DNA of 45,572 nucleotides from Gallionella sp. (GCA_024654105.1 JANLID010000046.1:1-45572); one strand, 5' to 3'. Shown: positions 21,780 to 29,971, numbered from the stretch's first letter. The notes: generated from the sequence alone by a model not told the origin. A program made the numbers and translations.

Positions 21780-22851
21780 CTTGCGCTTTCCTGCGGTCGA
21801 TTTCTTTTTGCAACAAAACTGCTGTTACAGGACAGCGCTCGCTGAATAGAAAGGCTACCGCCTCCTCCATCCCAGCCAGTTCAGCCTCCAGCCGCAGGGC
21901 TTCGGCGGTGGCGGCAGCGGTTGCTTTGAGCGTATTAAAGCACCGCATGAAATAACCACCTTGGTGATACGCTGCTTTCAGTCCGCGCTCAACTTCATCC
22001 CACTCTGGGGCCGCAGCAGGCGCAGGAGATGGGGATGTGTGGCCTGCCATTTGCCCATCTTGCTGCTGGCGAGGCTCCTGCGCTGCCGCGACTCGGTCTT
22101 GCGCCACTGGCTGGAGGGCGCGGATTGCTGCTGCGCAATCATCATCTTCCTCGTCCATTGATTCGTATATTTCGCCAGCTTTCCCCTCGTAGTAGGTAGC
22201 GCCGGTATCATACTCTGTCGTCCCAAACTCGCCAAAGCGTTCATATGCACGTTTCTCGCACACCTTCGCGCACCTTTCCCGCGTCTCAGCGAACACGGCG
22301 GCAAGGCGGTGGTCCGCCTGCATCCGCTGAAGGGTCTGTTCATCTGCGCGCTGTTCAGCTTTTTCTCGGCGGGATTCGGCATTGGCGATCTTGGCTTCGG
22401 CGGCGGTGGCGCGTTGCAGTCTATTCTTGACCGTCTGATTACAGGGAACAAACCAAGCGGCCTTCTGCCCGTTCCCCCAATCTACAGACAATCCTAGTTC
22501 TCCTGCATCAAGTTCCCATGCAATGATTTCCGCTTTGGAGATAGCCCTAAGTTTGCGATCCGCCTCCTTCCTCTCCGTGCGCTCATGTTCCAGCGCGCCC
22601 TCAAACGCATCCCGTTCCTGCGCGATCATGTCATTCGCCCTGCGCTCACCCTCAAGCTCCTCCCGCAGCCGCATGTGGTCGGCAGCGTGGATCCATGCTC
22701 CGGGCTCGGGGGGTTTGGATTGATTGTCCCGTAGGTAGCGGATGGCGGCGGAAGCGTCACGGCAGATCATGTCATCAGGGGACAGGTCAGCTTCGATAAT
22801 TGCCTGCATATCCAGCCGCGCCTGGATAACCAGCAGTTCGTCGTCGGTCAT
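21772..22851 (-). CDS. Ea22-like phage accessory protein
   Basis: 359 residues. N-terminal helical domain (DDELLVIQARLDMQAIIEA), a long central coiled coil with many Arg/Glu (RLREELEGERRANDMIAQE), an ARECAEICE-like segment (AVFAETRERCAKVCEKRAY) and a CAAAIRAL motif typical of Ea22/Eae-type proteins from lambdoid phages. These are non-essential early genes of unknown function. The tail is Pro/Ala-rich, then helical again. Confidence 0.6.
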   Translation of the reverse strand: MTDDELLVIQARLDMQAIIEADLSPDDMICRDASAAIRYLRDNQSKPPEPGAWIHAADHMRLREELEGERRANDMIAQERDAFEGALEHERTERKEADRKLRAISKAEIIAWELDAGELGLSVDWGNGQKAAWFVPCNQTVKNRLQRATAAEAKIANAESRREKAEQRADEQTLQRMQADHRLAAVFAETRERCAKVCEKRAYERFGEFGTTEYDTGATYYEGKAGEIYESMDEEDDDCAAAIRALQPVAQDRVAAAQEPRQQQDGQMAGHTSPSPAPAAAPEWDEVERGLKAAYHQGGYFMRCFNTLKATAAATAEALRLEAELAGMEEAVAFLFSERCPVTAVLLQKEIDRRKAQGA

Positions 22852-22853
22852 GG

Positions 22854-23033
22854 CTAGTATCCTTTTTTATAGTACTGACGATCGTTTTCGCTCAAATCCT
22901 TTTCGTCTCCAAATACATCATCCCACGGCTCAAAAGGATCGTTCTTACGCATCACGTCATTGTGAGGCGCGAATGGGTCGTTGCGATTCATCACGTCATT
23001 CCAAGGCGCAAACGGGTCACGATTTCGCATCAT
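22854..23033 (-). CDS. 59-residue protein with three tandem DPFAPWNDV repeats
   Basis: Starts with ATGATG after GGAGACG. Three consecutive 13-residue units (RNRDPFAPWNDVM, NRNDPFAPHNDVM, RKNDPFEPWDDVF) are followed by an acidic/basic tail (EKDLSENDRQYYKKGY). The DNA repeats are 39 bp. The protein is probably unfolded with repeated short binding motifs. It fills an otherwise empty gap between the Ea22-like gene and 23017. Confidence 0.75.
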   Translation of the reverse strand: MMRNRDPFAPWNDVMNRNDPFAPHNDVMRKNDPFEPWDDVFGDEKDLSENDRQYYKKGY

Positions 23034-23385
23034 CGTCTCCTATCGCAGCGCGGGAAACAAGCGGGCGTTTCTGGTATTCCGCGTTGGCGATTTGCCGGAT
23101 CTCAGCCACTAAATCGCGCCAGGTGTATTCATGTTCGTCAAGGTTTTCGATGGCGATCAGAATGCGTCTGTATCCATCGCTGTACGACTCCCCCTGCTCG
23201 GCCTGCGCTTGGGCGGCGGAGAGTTCGTGTTCGAGTTGGCGAGTAAAGTCTAGAATCGCCTTTTCTCGATGTGGCCCTACTGCCATATTCGATACTGCAT
23301 CCGTCCTCGGCGTCTGCTCGCTCACGTCCGTTGACCCCTGCCTATGTGGAGAATATTTGATGCTGTCGTCAGCGGTGTTGCTCAT
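23017..23385 (-). CDS. Coiled-coil accessory protein
   Basis: 122 residues; ATGA overlap with the preceding gene. Carries the block TPRTDAVSNM...FTRQLEHELSAAQAQAEQ, a motif seen again in the next gene (TPRTRY...ARQLEAELSAAQAQ), so the two are relatives. Function unknown; typical of variable leftward early genes. Confidence 0.6.
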   Translation of the reverse strand: MSNTADDSIKYSPHRQGSTDVSEQTPRTDAVSNMAVGPHREKAILDFTRQLEHELSAAQAQAEQGESYSDGYRRILIAIENLDEHEYTWRDLVAEIRQIANAEYQKRPLVSRAAIGDDDAKS

Positions 23386-23726
23386 GGCTCAATATCCTGT
23401 AGGTCACGCACCAAATTAGTAATCTCCTGTTTGAGTTCGTCGATCTGCGCTTGGGCAGCGGAGAGTTCGGCTTCGAGTTGGCGGGCAGTAATAGCCTGCT
23501 CAAAAACATGCCTCCAATCGCAATCGTTTAACTGCTCTATTGGTGCTCGCCAAATAGTTTCAATTTCTGATTCAGAGTAACGAGTCCTCGGCGTCTGCTC
23601 GTTCATGGTCTTCTCCAATACTCTAACTTCTCTTACCTGCGCTTGCACCGTTGGCGAGGCGAGGATATGTTGTACGGGGACAGAGATTCTTCCGCTCCCG
23701 CAAAAGTCAAGCCGCCGCTCGCTCAT
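23382..23726 (-). CDS. Coiled-coil accessory protein with two possible starts
   Basis: 114 residues from the coupled ATG at 23726, or 74 from ATG 23606 which has its own GGAG. The short form (MNEQTPRTRYSESEIE...ARQLEAELSAAQAQIDEL) looks complete and is related to the gene at 23017. The first 40 residues of the long form (SERRLDFCGSGRISVPVQ) look like a separate segment. Confidence 0.55.
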   Translation of the reverse strand: MSERRLDFCGSGRISVPVQHILASPTVQAQVREVRVLEKTMNEQTPRTRYSESEIETIWRAPIEQLNDCDWRHVFEQAITARQLEAELSAAQAQIDELKQEITNLVRDLQDIEP

Positions 23727-24415
23727 GGCTGTTTCCCCTCCTGTAGGGCGGCGTCACACATTGCGTCAATCCTGCTCGGTATATCCTCATCTAAGGCCAT
23801 GTCTGGACATTGGACGCACATACTGTTAGCAAGAAACCGTGGTGCAATGTGCATTCGCGCAATTCGATACCGCTTCGCATCAAGCGCGTCCTGCTCGCTT
23901 GACCGCTCCCACAACACTTCTACTACCCGTCCCTCGTCATCCTGGCGAGTGAGCGCAACGACCTCGTTCTTTTCGTTTCTGGTGAGAACGAATTCGCTGG
24001 GAGTGGCCTGCGGTGGGGAGGCGTAGTAGGCAATGATTTTAGATTTGTCCGGCCATGTAGACATAACGGCCTTACTCGCTGTGCAGTCATCCAATCCATC
24101 ATCTGCAATGTGATAGCGCCACACCACCGGCTCCTGCTGTTCGGCAACAGGCTTTCCAGCATACTCGCATGGCCAAGGAACTCCGCAGACAACACAATAT
24201 CCATGCAATTTCCCTTGCTCTGGATTGTGTTCTGAACCGCAGCACATTCTGTGCGCTACCAGTTGCGCTGTTCGTTCCTGCAACGAGGGCCCTTGCTGCT
24301 CGGTCATGAGGCGGCGGGCGAATTCGATAATCACGTCAGCGTTTTCTTCAACTTCCTCGTTGCCTAATACGTCCTTCGCAATCCGCAGCGTCCTTTGTTC
24401 CAGTGACTCGCTCAT
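23723..24415 (-). CDS. Ea22-like accessory protein
   Basis: 230 residues with GGAGG before the ATG. Cys-rich CCGSEHNPEQGKLHGYCVVCGVP resembles a small zinc site; the segment AEQQEPVVWRYH... followed by IIAYYASPPQ is the recurring Ea22/EaA pattern (…LYTSPP). Role unknown, probably non-essential early protein. Confidence 0.6.
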   Translation of the reverse strand: MSESLEQRTLRIAKDVLGNEEVEENADVIIEFARRLMTEQQGPSLQERTAQLVAHRMCCGSEHNPEQGKLHGYCVVCGVPWPCEYAGKPVAEQQEPVVWRYHIADDGLDDCTASKAVMSTWPDKSKIIAYYASPPQATPSEFVLTRNEKNEVVALTRQDDEGRVVEVLWERSSEQDALDAKRYRIARMHIAPRFLANSMCVQCPDMALDEDIPSRIDAMCDAALQEGKQP

Positions 24416-24417
24416 CC

Positions 24418-24810
24418 CTAGACCTCCTTAAACAGCACTTCCTGCAACGGCTTTCCGCAGTAGCAGCAAAACGCCATCTTGTTTTCGCTGGGTGTACCCT
24501 CGGAAATGATGTAGGCATTGCCGCAGCCGGTGAACCAATTGCCGTCCTCGTCCTCAGACCATGTGCAGGTGTCGGTCACCGGCTTCTGCGGATCGGCCAG
24601 CAGGCGCTCAATGCGCTCAATGTTCTTGAACATTTCAGCGAATTCAGTAGTCGGCGCAAGCTCCTTTGTTTCGGACGTTTGCACACCGTACTGAGCGATC
24701 AACTGAATCAATCGATCGGTTATCGGAGTTTCGCTCACCGCCGCCTCAGTAAGCGCCAGCGCCTCGCCAAAGCCTTCGGTCATTTCCTTATCCGCGTCGT
24801 CGATGTTCAA
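24418..24810 (-). CDS. Small protein with C-terminal zinc-ribbon-like motif
   Basis: 130 residues from a TTG with a strong GGAGG and TTGA overlap with the previous stop. The C-terminus (CTWSEDEDGNWFTGCGN ... FCCYCGKPL) is a four-Cys zinc ribbon found in many short phage proteins, including restriction-alleviation (Lar)-type ones; the function is not established. Confidence 0.6.
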   Translation of the reverse strand: MNIDDADKEMTEGFGEALALTEAAVSETPITDRLIQLIAQYGVQTSETKELAPTTEFAEMFKNIERIERLLADPQKPVTDTCTWSEDEDGNWFTGCGNAYIISEGTPSENKMAFCCYCGKPLQEVLFKEV

Positions 24811-24998
24811 AGTTTATCCTCCCGCCGAAGTAGAATATCGAATCGTTCCCTCCATTGCGCAACTTCTTGTTCCATTCTGGTTGCTCGCGCCCGATAGGCA
24901 TCTCGATCCACGCGTACCTGATAAAACTCCTTTTTCAGCAGTTTGTGATCAGATTTGAGTCTGCGCAATTGCGTTGCCTCTGATGGTAGTTTGCTCAT
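24807..24998 (-). CDS. Coiled-coil protein, 63 residues
   Basis: ATG 24998 is preceded by AGGAGG. Basic and heptad-like (LRRLKSDHKLLKKEFYQVRV...). No family; overlaps the next gene by TTGA. Confidence 0.55.
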   Translation of the reverse strand: MSKLPSEATQLRRLKSDHKLLKKEFYQVRVDRDAYRARATRMEQEVAQWRERFDILLRREDKL

Positions 24999-25029
24999 TA
25001 CTTCGCCCTCCTGATCTTGCGTTGCTCGG

Positions 25030-26190
25030 TTATGCGGCTTGACGTTCTTCGGCAAGGAAATCGTCGATCAGATCCGCGATAACCTTGAATTCGGCAAGAT
25101 GGCCGTACATGCGAACGAAACCGGAGAGCTGCGCCCATCCGTCTTTGATCTCGTTTTCACGAATTCTTTTCTGACGCTCGGCCTCATACTTTGCATCGCG
25201 CTCGGCTTTTTCCTTCGCTTCTACCGCTTCCCGTTCCCGGCGCTGCGCATCCTCGACGGCGCGGCGTTCCTTGGCGATCCTATCGGCCTCGGCTTGCAGG
25301 CGTTGCTCTTCCGCTTGACGAATGCTTCGCAGCCTGTCCTCTTCGGTTAGCCTGGCGTCCAATGCCTCCTTATCGGCCTTTGCCCTTGCCTGCCTTGCTT
25401 CGCGCTCCTGGGCCTCGATTGCGGCCCTGCTAGCGCGCTCCGCTTCCTCGATCTTTGCGCGGGCAGCGCGGGCGGCTTCGGCCTCCTGCTGGCGTGCAAC
25501 TTCCATCCGATCAAATTCGGCCCGGGCCCTGGCTTCCAATTCGGCGCGCTGTTTTTCCAGTTCTTTTTTGTTGCGCTCGAAATCAGCCTTTTCGTCAGCT
25601 ATCCGTTTAGCTTCGGCAGCGGCAGCTTGCTCTTGAGCGAAGGCGCCCGCGTGAAGCTGTTGCAGGCTCGCTACAGCACTGGCTCTGGCTTTCTCTGCCT
25701 GTGGGATGAATTCTTCCGCCCATTCGGTCAGGTCATATTCCTGAATGTCCGCTATGCGCTTGGCGAGTTCAGCGGCAGACTTTCCGGCCATACTTGAAAC
25801 GATCATGTGCAGATCCGTGATGGCTTGAGTGATAGCTGCGACACGCTGATTCTCGGCAATGATTTCGCGCTCTTTCCTGCCTTCCTCGACGGCGATTTGT
25901 GCCTGTATCGGTTCTTCGATCTTCAGCAGTTCGGCGGTGATGTACTTTGCCTTTGCGTCCAGACTGCGGCCAAGTTCAAGGATAGGTGCTTTCGCTGCCT
26001 TGCGGATTTCCTCAGCGGAATAACGCGGCTTGCGAATTGCAGCGCGGGCAGCAAGCGCTTCTTTCATGCCTGCTGGCGTTGTTACCGGAAACACAACGCC
26101 TGCATACGTAGCCCGCAATTCAGCAAGACCGGCCTCGATCTTACTGAATTCGGTTAGGGCGGTTTCAACCTTGGTCAGTTCAGTGTTCAT
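25030..26190 (-). CDS. Long coiled-coil phage protein next to SSB
   Basis: 386 residues. Residues about 180-345 are an almost unbroken Ala/Glu/Arg/Lys coiled coil (EAKRIADEKADFERNKKELE and similar). The N-terminal domain (MNTELTKVETALTEFSKIEAGL) matches early proteins often encoded beside recombination genes, and the C-terminal 40 residues form a separate small domain (SGFVRMYGHLAEFKVIADLI). It may act with the SSB-like protein in recombination; inferred from position. Confidence 0.65.
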   Translation of the reverse strand: MNTELTKVETALTEFSKIEAGLAELRATYAGVVFPVTTPAGMKEALAARAAIRKPRYSAEEIRKAAKAPILELGRSLDAKAKYITAELLKIEEPIQAQIAVEEGRKEREIIAENQRVAAITQAITDLHMIVSSMAGKSAAELAKRIADIQEYDLTEWAEEFIPQAEKARASAVASLQQLHAGAFAQEQAAAAEAKRIADEKADFERNKKELEKQRAELEARARAEFDRMEVARQQEAEAARAARAKIEEAERASRAAIEAQEREARQARAKADKEALDARLTEEDRLRSIRQAEEQRLQAEADRIAKERRAVEDAQRREREAVEAKEKAERDAKYEAERQKRIRENEIKDGWAQLSGFVRMYGHLAEFKVIADLIDDFLAEERQAA

Positions 26191-26199
26191 GATTTGGCC

Positions 26200-27009
26200 T
26201 CAGAACGGAATACTGTCTGTCACGTCATCCTGCCAAGGAAGGTCGTCCGGCATGTCATCGAACGGGTTGCGTGTATTTGGCGCATCATCAAGCGGAGCAT
26301 CGGCAGGCGGACGCGCAACCTGTTGAACGCGAGTGCGCCCGAAATAGCTGGTCAGGAATTCTTGCAGCGTCTTGTCAAGTTCATTTGCCTTCGCATCGCT
26401 TTCCTCGCCCAATTCAGCGATACCGAATATCGGTGTACGGAAAACAATCTTGCCCTTTTTCCCTTCGTTGAACCCCTTGCAGCGCACGGCTTTTTTGTAC
26501 AGGTCGGCACGATGGGCTTTGGAGAATTCCATCCAAGCAGAAAGTGCCGCGCCCTTAAACTGGATTGATCCGAGCGCGAGAGCATCATCAATCTTGATGG
26601 CAACGTACAGATTGGCGGTGAAGTGTCCGCCGTGCGCAATGATCCGGTCGCGGATTGCTTTGTAATTGCCTTCGGCCAAGGTGCCGCCTTTAAACGACTT
26701 GACCACAAGCGCGTCCTGGGTGATATCGCGTATTTCGTTCGAGAAAATGCCGCTCTCGCTGGCGTCGTGCCAGCCCTTGATAGTCGCCAATTGATCCAAT
26801 AAGATGAACGTCATGGCATTGCCAAGCGATACGTTTTCTTTTTTCGATTTGTCGTAGTACCGAAATTCCCCGTTGCTGCCGTCCCACTCAATCCAGCGCG
26901 CGCAGGGATGCGGCATGTTGTCGGTCGGGTTTGATCTGCTCATTTCTTGCTCCTGTTGTTGAACCTGTTGATAAAACTGGATACCGCCATCGTTTGAATC
27001 GTCAAACAC
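26200..27009 (-). CDS. Single-stranded-DNA-binding-like protein
   Basis: 269 residues from GTG 27009 (AGGAGG upstream); ATG 26943 with CAGGAG is an alternative, giving 247. Central beta-rich region (EFRYYDKSKKENVSLG, GGHFTANLYVAIKI). The acidic C-terminus (FDDMPDDLPWQDDVTDSIPF) ends like the SSB tail DDDIPF that recruits host repair proteins. It is probably the phage ssDNA-binding protein for replication or recombination. Confidence 0.7.
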   Translation of the reverse strand: MFDDSNDGGIQFYQQVQQQEQEMSRSNPTDNMPHPCARWIEWDGSNGEFRYYDKSKKENVSLGNAMTFILLDQLATIKGWHDASESGIFSNEIRDITQDALVVKSFKGGTLAEGNYKAIRDRIIAHGGHFTANLYVAIKIDDALALGSIQFKGAALSAWMEFSKAHRADLYKKAVRCKGFNEGKKGKIVFRTPIFGIAELGEESDAKANELDKTLQEFLTSYFGRTRVQQVARPPADAPLDDAPNTRNPFDDMPDDLPWQDDVTDSIPF

Positions 27010-27066
27010 GAAGCGCCCTCCTATAGAATAGACACTACGCCGCGCCTGCCCAGAAGGAGCCTGGGA

Positions 27067-27534
27067 GTGCGAGCCAAAAATTCCGCCAAGGCGAATCCGA
27101 AAATTCGCACCCGGCGTAATTTGGCTTGCCCGTCAGTCGCCCGATCGTTCAGCCACCAGCATCGTGCAATCGTGCTGGCATCCGTGGCTTTCACCATATT
27201 GCTGGCTACCGTAGGCAGTCCACGGCGCGGGTTCCGGTCTTCCACCAGCTTGACGCCAGTGCTGGACACCGCATACCCACTGCTTGCGCATCTACAGCCT
27301 TCTGTGCGCGATACCGATTGCAGCCAGAACGTCACCGAGTGCCCCGTGCGTGACTCTATTCTCCGCTCAGGATTTACACCCGCAGAACCCGCTAGACTCT
27401 GCAATCGCAGACGAGCGCGCAATAAAAAACCGCCTCGGCTGGTGGCTGGCTGGAAATCAATGTACGGGCACACTGTGCAACTTGCGTTGCGTTCCAGCCA
27501 CCATGCGAGGCGGCTATTTTTGCCTGTAAGCTGA
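27067..27534 (+). CDS. Possible Ash/Icd-like ORF in a structured intergenic segment (doubtful)
   Basis: A 155-residue ORF opposite to the surrounding leftward genes, from a GTG with AAGGAG in the loop of a CCCAG/CTGGG hairpin. Very basic, Arg/Ser-rich composition; reading frames are open on both strands here, so coding is uncertain. Layout and composition recall the poorly defined Ash/Icd-like ORFs of P4-type and lambdoid phages. The 3' part encodes the large inverted repeat at 27430. It may be a regulatory RNA region rather than a gene. Confidence 0.3.
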   Translation: MRAKNSAKANPKIRTRRNLACPSVARSFSHQHRAIVLASVAFTILLATVGSPRRGFRSSTSLTPVLDTAYPLLAHLQPSVRDTDCSQNVTECPVRDSILRSGFTPAEPARLCNRRRARNKKPPRLVAGWKSMYGHTVQLALRSSHHARRLFLPVS

Positions 27535-27541
27535 TTTCCAG
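27430..27541. repeat. Nested/crossing inverted repeats, terminator-like
   Basis: CCGCCTCG-gc-TGGTGGCTGG (27430-27449) is matched by CCAGCCACCA-tg-CGAGGCGG (27494-27513), 18 of 20 bp paired, with AAAAAA to the left and TTTTT to the right. CTGGAAATCA (27450-27459) has its complement at 27532-27541, crossing the first stem, so the two could only form together as a pseudoknot or alternate. Confidence 0.75.
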
Positions 27542-27558
27542 TCAGCACGATTAGCCTA

Positions 27559-27813
27559 TCACTTTTCCGGGTCGGTTGCAACCGGTTCATATGTGGCGGC
27601 GAAAATGTCAGGCTTGCAAGGATAGAATTCGCCCTTTACGCCCCTGATAACGAAGTCCCCGATTGCTGCGTGCATGATGCCTTCCAGGGTTTCGATATCT
27701 ATTCCACCAAGCGATGAAACCAAACCGTTACACCATTTTGCGGTGTGTTCTGCGCCGCGGCGAGTCACGACACGAGCTTCGATCACGACCGGCTTTTTTC
27801 GGTACTGTCCCAT
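27559..27813 (-). CDS. Conserved small phage protein (GVKGEFYPCKPDIF type)
   Basis: 84 residues from ATG 27813 with AGGAGG. MGQYRKKPVVIEA at the start and GDFVIRGVKGEFYPCKPDIF...TYEPV at the end are hallmarks of a widespread short phage protein of unknown function. The preceding longer ORF start is not needed. Confidence 0.8.
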   Translation of the reverse strand: MGQYRKKPVVIEARVVTRRGAEHTAKWCNGLVSSLGGIDIETLEGIMHAAIGDFVIRGVKGEFYPCKPDIFAATYEPVATDPEK

Positions 27814-27823
27814 TGCAAACCTC

Positions 27824-28189
27824 CTATCGAATGACGTTGTACCCGCGCCCTGCCAAGCACGCCCTGAGCGCCCCTTGCTGCTCCCTAACGCCCCCTGCCG
27901 CACCGCTTACCCCGCCGTACCCCGCGCCGAAAGCCGCGCCCTGATTCGCGCATTCACGCCCGCAGATCACTGCACCGAGAATACCGCCGATTACAGCACC
28001 GACTCCCACGCCGGCAACGGCATTTGCGCCGACGCTGGTCTGATTTGCAAGCGCCGCGCATTCCTCATAGTCGGCCTGGTACTGCTCAATGTTCACCTTG
28101 TGCGTGTCCACCAAAGAGTAGTCCATTTGCCGGGGAGCTACTGCGCAGCCGGCCAACATCACACACAGAACAGTAAGATATTTTCTCAT
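27824..28189 (-). CDS. Glycine-zipper lipoprotein
   Basis: 121 residues. Lipobox MLAGC after a short signal peptide; then a helical part (VNIEQYQADYEECAALANQ) and a glycine zipper (GVGVGAVIGGILGAVICGR ... GAAFGAGYGGVSGAAGG) that can insert into membranes. Four to five cysteines suggest disulfides. Probably an envelope protein expressed early, possibly for exclusion; inferred. Confidence 0.75.
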   Translation of the reverse strand: MRKYLTVLCVMLAGCAVAPRQMDYSLVDTHKVNIEQYQADYEECAALANQTSVGANAVAGVGVGAVIGGILGAVICGRECANQGAAFGAGYGGVSGAAGGVREQQGALRACLAGRGYNVIR

Positions 28190-28229
28190 CGCATTTTCCT
28201 CTCGTTAATCCGCCCCGGCGTAAAGCGGC

Positions 28230-28421
28230 TCATATCCGCGCCGCTCCTACCAGCAGCCAAAACACGACGATTACAGCCGTCCAGACCTCGACGCGCCGAT
28301 ACCATGCCGGCCGGTAGTTGATGCGTGATTCCTCAAGCACCCAATGGTGCGGCATCTGGCGCAGGCAGGGCTTGTCGTAGCATGGGCCTTGATATTTGCT
28401 TCCGATTTGGACGTTGCTCAT
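28230..28421 (-). CDS. Small C-terminal-anchor membrane protein
   Basis: 63 residues from ATG 28421, which overlaps the previous stop (ATGA); a longer start at 28463 is possible. The last 20 residues (VWTAVIVVFWLLVGAARI) form a membrane segment. Two Cys in PCYDKPC. Unknown function. Confidence 0.6.
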   Translation of the reverse strand: MSNVQIGSKYQGPCYDKPCLRQMPHHWVLEESRINYRPAWYRRVEVWTAVIVVFWLLVGAARI

Positions 28422-28627
28422 TTCGGCTTCCTTGATAGGCCGCGCCACGTGACTGTTTGCCATATCAGGCCCTCTAACTCGTTGCGACTAAAGAACCATT
28501 TTTTCCCATTCCAATAATGCAAATGGTAAGAAGAATTTACATAGAATCTTGTGCATTGGTGACATTGATACATCCCGGCATGCACCGGATTGATCTCGGG
28601 TGGGTACCACGGCGAATATTTGCCCAT
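28418..28627 (-). CDS. Small protein of the WYPPEINPVHAG type
   Basis: 69 residues from ATG 28627 with AGGAGG. SPWYPPEINPVHAGMYQC...HYWNGKKWFF is a recurrent short phage module (Trp-rich, seen in many accessory genes, related to DUF551-like segments). Function unknown. Confidence 0.7.
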   Translation of the reverse strand: MGKYSPWYPPEINPVHAGMYQCHQCTRFYVNSSYHLHYWNGKKWFFSRNELEGLIWQTVTWRGLSRKPK

Positions 28628-28809
28628 CACACACCTCCTGTAATCTTGACGCCAAGCTGATAAGCCGCAATCCAGGCCACGATGATCCACACGGCTAGAG
28701 CTACTAAGCGGCTGGTATAGGCGGAGCGACGCAGGCGGGCGTTCTCGGACTGGAGCGCCTGCATGGTGGACTGCGCTTCCTGCTCGCGCCAGAGGGCGAA
28801 TATGTCCAC
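28627..28809 (-). CDS. Small membrane protein, 60 residues
   Basis: GTG start overlapping the preceding stop (TAGTG) and a TGATG overlap at the end. N-terminal coiled segment (STMQALQSENARLRRSAY), then one membrane helix (LVALAVWIIVAWIAAY). Unknown function. Confidence 0.6.
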   Translation of the reverse strand: MDIFALWREQEAQSTMQALQSENARLRRSAYTSRLVALAVWIIVAWIAAYQLGVKITGGV

Positions 28810-28976
28810 TAGCCGGCATCCGGGTCTGGCGCTTCCGATTTCTTGCTGAACACGGCGTTATCCAAGCTGCCGTATTGAGCGCGGATATGCACTTCGTTGA
28901 ACATGCCGGGAAATTGCTTTTCTACCCATTCAAGTAACGCAGCTTCTATTTCTTTCTTGCTGAGTTCAAGTTCCAT
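28809..28976 (-). CDS. Hypothetical protein, 55 residues
   Basis: ATG 28976 overlaps the preceding stop (TAATG) and has AGGGGA upstream. Sequence MELELSKKEIEAALLEWVEK suggests a short helical protein; no family recognised. Confidence 0.55.
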   Translation of the reverse strand: MELELSKKEIEAALLEWVEKQFPGMFNEVHIRAQYGSLDNAVFSKKSEAPDPDAG

Positions 28977-29218
28977 TATTTCCCCTGTCTCATTGGTCTG
29001 CCAAAAGTCGTCAGATCGCCTTCGCCGGTCTGCACGAAACGGTCGGCGCGCTCGTCTTTGTCGTCGTGCCACTCGATAGGGACAGCAGCAGACGCAGGAC
29101 TCCCGATGGCACGGGCGCTTTTCAGCGTTGACCGGGGAGTATTGCGACCATCCACCTGCGCCGCCGCTGATCTGTTCACGCGCTCGCGTTCCTGCGGGTA
29201 TCTAACATTCCATTGCAT
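28976..29218 (-). CDS. Hypothetical protein, 80 residues
   Basis: Basic N-terminal half (NVRYPQERERVNRSAAAQ), acidic centre (EWHDDKDERADRF) and likely disordered. It begins 16 bases inside the 3' end of the HNH gene, which suggests the HNH gene inserted just upstream of it. Confidence 0.5.
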   Translation of the reverse strand: MQWNVRYPQERERVNRSAAAQVDGRNTPRSTLKSARAIGSPASAAVPIEWHDDKDERADRFVQTGEGDLTTFGRPMRQGK

Positions 29219-29726
29219 GATTAGCTCTGCTAATTTTCAGCGCATGACGGCGCTTGTCGTACTGTTTTAAACATTCTTTGTGATATAACCTGTCGCTATT
29301 GCGATGCAATGTGTTTGGAGGCTCGTATTTCCCACAGAGCGAACATTTAAGCCAATTCGCATTTCCGCAGGCATTTAAAGCTCTCGTTCGTATGTGCAAT
29401 AACAAGTGATAGGATTGGTTTTGGCAAATAACCAAATTTTCGTTAGCGTTGTTACCGCCATTTTCATCAACGTGATGCACTCTAGCGCTGGGCGGGAGTT
29501 TTTTACCAAGCGCTTTCTCTGCGATCATTACGTGCTCTAAAATAGTTTTCCCGTTAATGGTGTGCTGTATATAGCCATAGGTTGTGATTCTTCCTGATCC
29601 CTTTTGACGTATCTTGGTTACAAGCGGCCCGCCGTTGTGCAGAGTCCTCCTGTAGTGCGTATTGCACATTCCCTTTGAATGCACAAAACGGGAGCACCCA
29701 TATACGCTACACAATGGCTTGCTCAC
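29202..29726 (-). CDS. HNH homing-type endonuclease
   Basis: 174 residues from GTG 29726 (GGAGGGG upstream, GTGA overlap). N-terminal Cys/His cluster (PLCSVYGCSRFVHSKGMCNTH), a beta segment (GRITTYGYIQHTINGKTI), then the HNH core VHHVDENGGNNANENLVIC and a C-terminal zinc pair (CSLCGKYEP). Its GC content is clearly lower than that of neighbours, a sign of recent acquisition. It is probably a free-standing mobile endonuclease in the leftward operon. Confidence 0.85.
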   Translation of the reverse strand: MSKPLCSVYGCSRFVHSKGMCNTHYRRTLHNGGPLVTKIRQKGSGRITTYGYIQHTINGKTILEHVMIAEKALGKKLPPSARVHHVDENGGNNANENLVICQNQSYHLLLHIRTRALNACGNANWLKCSLCGKYEPPNTLHRNSDRLYHKECLKQYDKRRHALKISRANHAMEC

Positions 29727-29971
29727 GTCTTCCCCTCCAAAAGCGCCCGCACCCTTGGAGCCCACCGCTCCATCGCCTCAGAAGTCTCAGGCGCGAACGT
29801 GTGCTGATCTTCGGCATAGAGGCGTAGTGCGAAGGTCATGGCGTCGCGCTCAAGCTGGCTGGCGTGTTCCACTAGCGGCCCGACAGTCTCGTAAGTGCGC
29901 CCCTCGTTTATTTCAAGCATCAACGCATCCGTCAACGGAACTGGCAGTTCGGTAAGGTGGCGCTTGTCCAT
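29723..29971 (-). CDS. Hypothetical protein, 82 residues
   Basis: ATG 29971 with GGAGG seven bases upstream. Helical, acidic (PLTDALMLEINEGRTYETVG, LERDAMTFALRLYAED). No family recognised. Confidence 0.55.
   Translation of the reverse strand: MDKRHLTELPVPLTDALMLEINEGRTYETVGPLVEHASQLERDAMTFALRLYAEDQHTFAPETSEAMERWAPRVRALLEGKT

Noticed and set aside
22860..23030. CRISPR-like array (39-bp repeats)
   Set aside because: The repeats are contiguous without spacers and encode in-frame protein repeats.
27021..27590. Leftward 189-residue ORF
   Set aside because: Low-complexity Arg/Ser-rich composition, no ribosome site, and it crosses the inverted repeats; likely a shadow.
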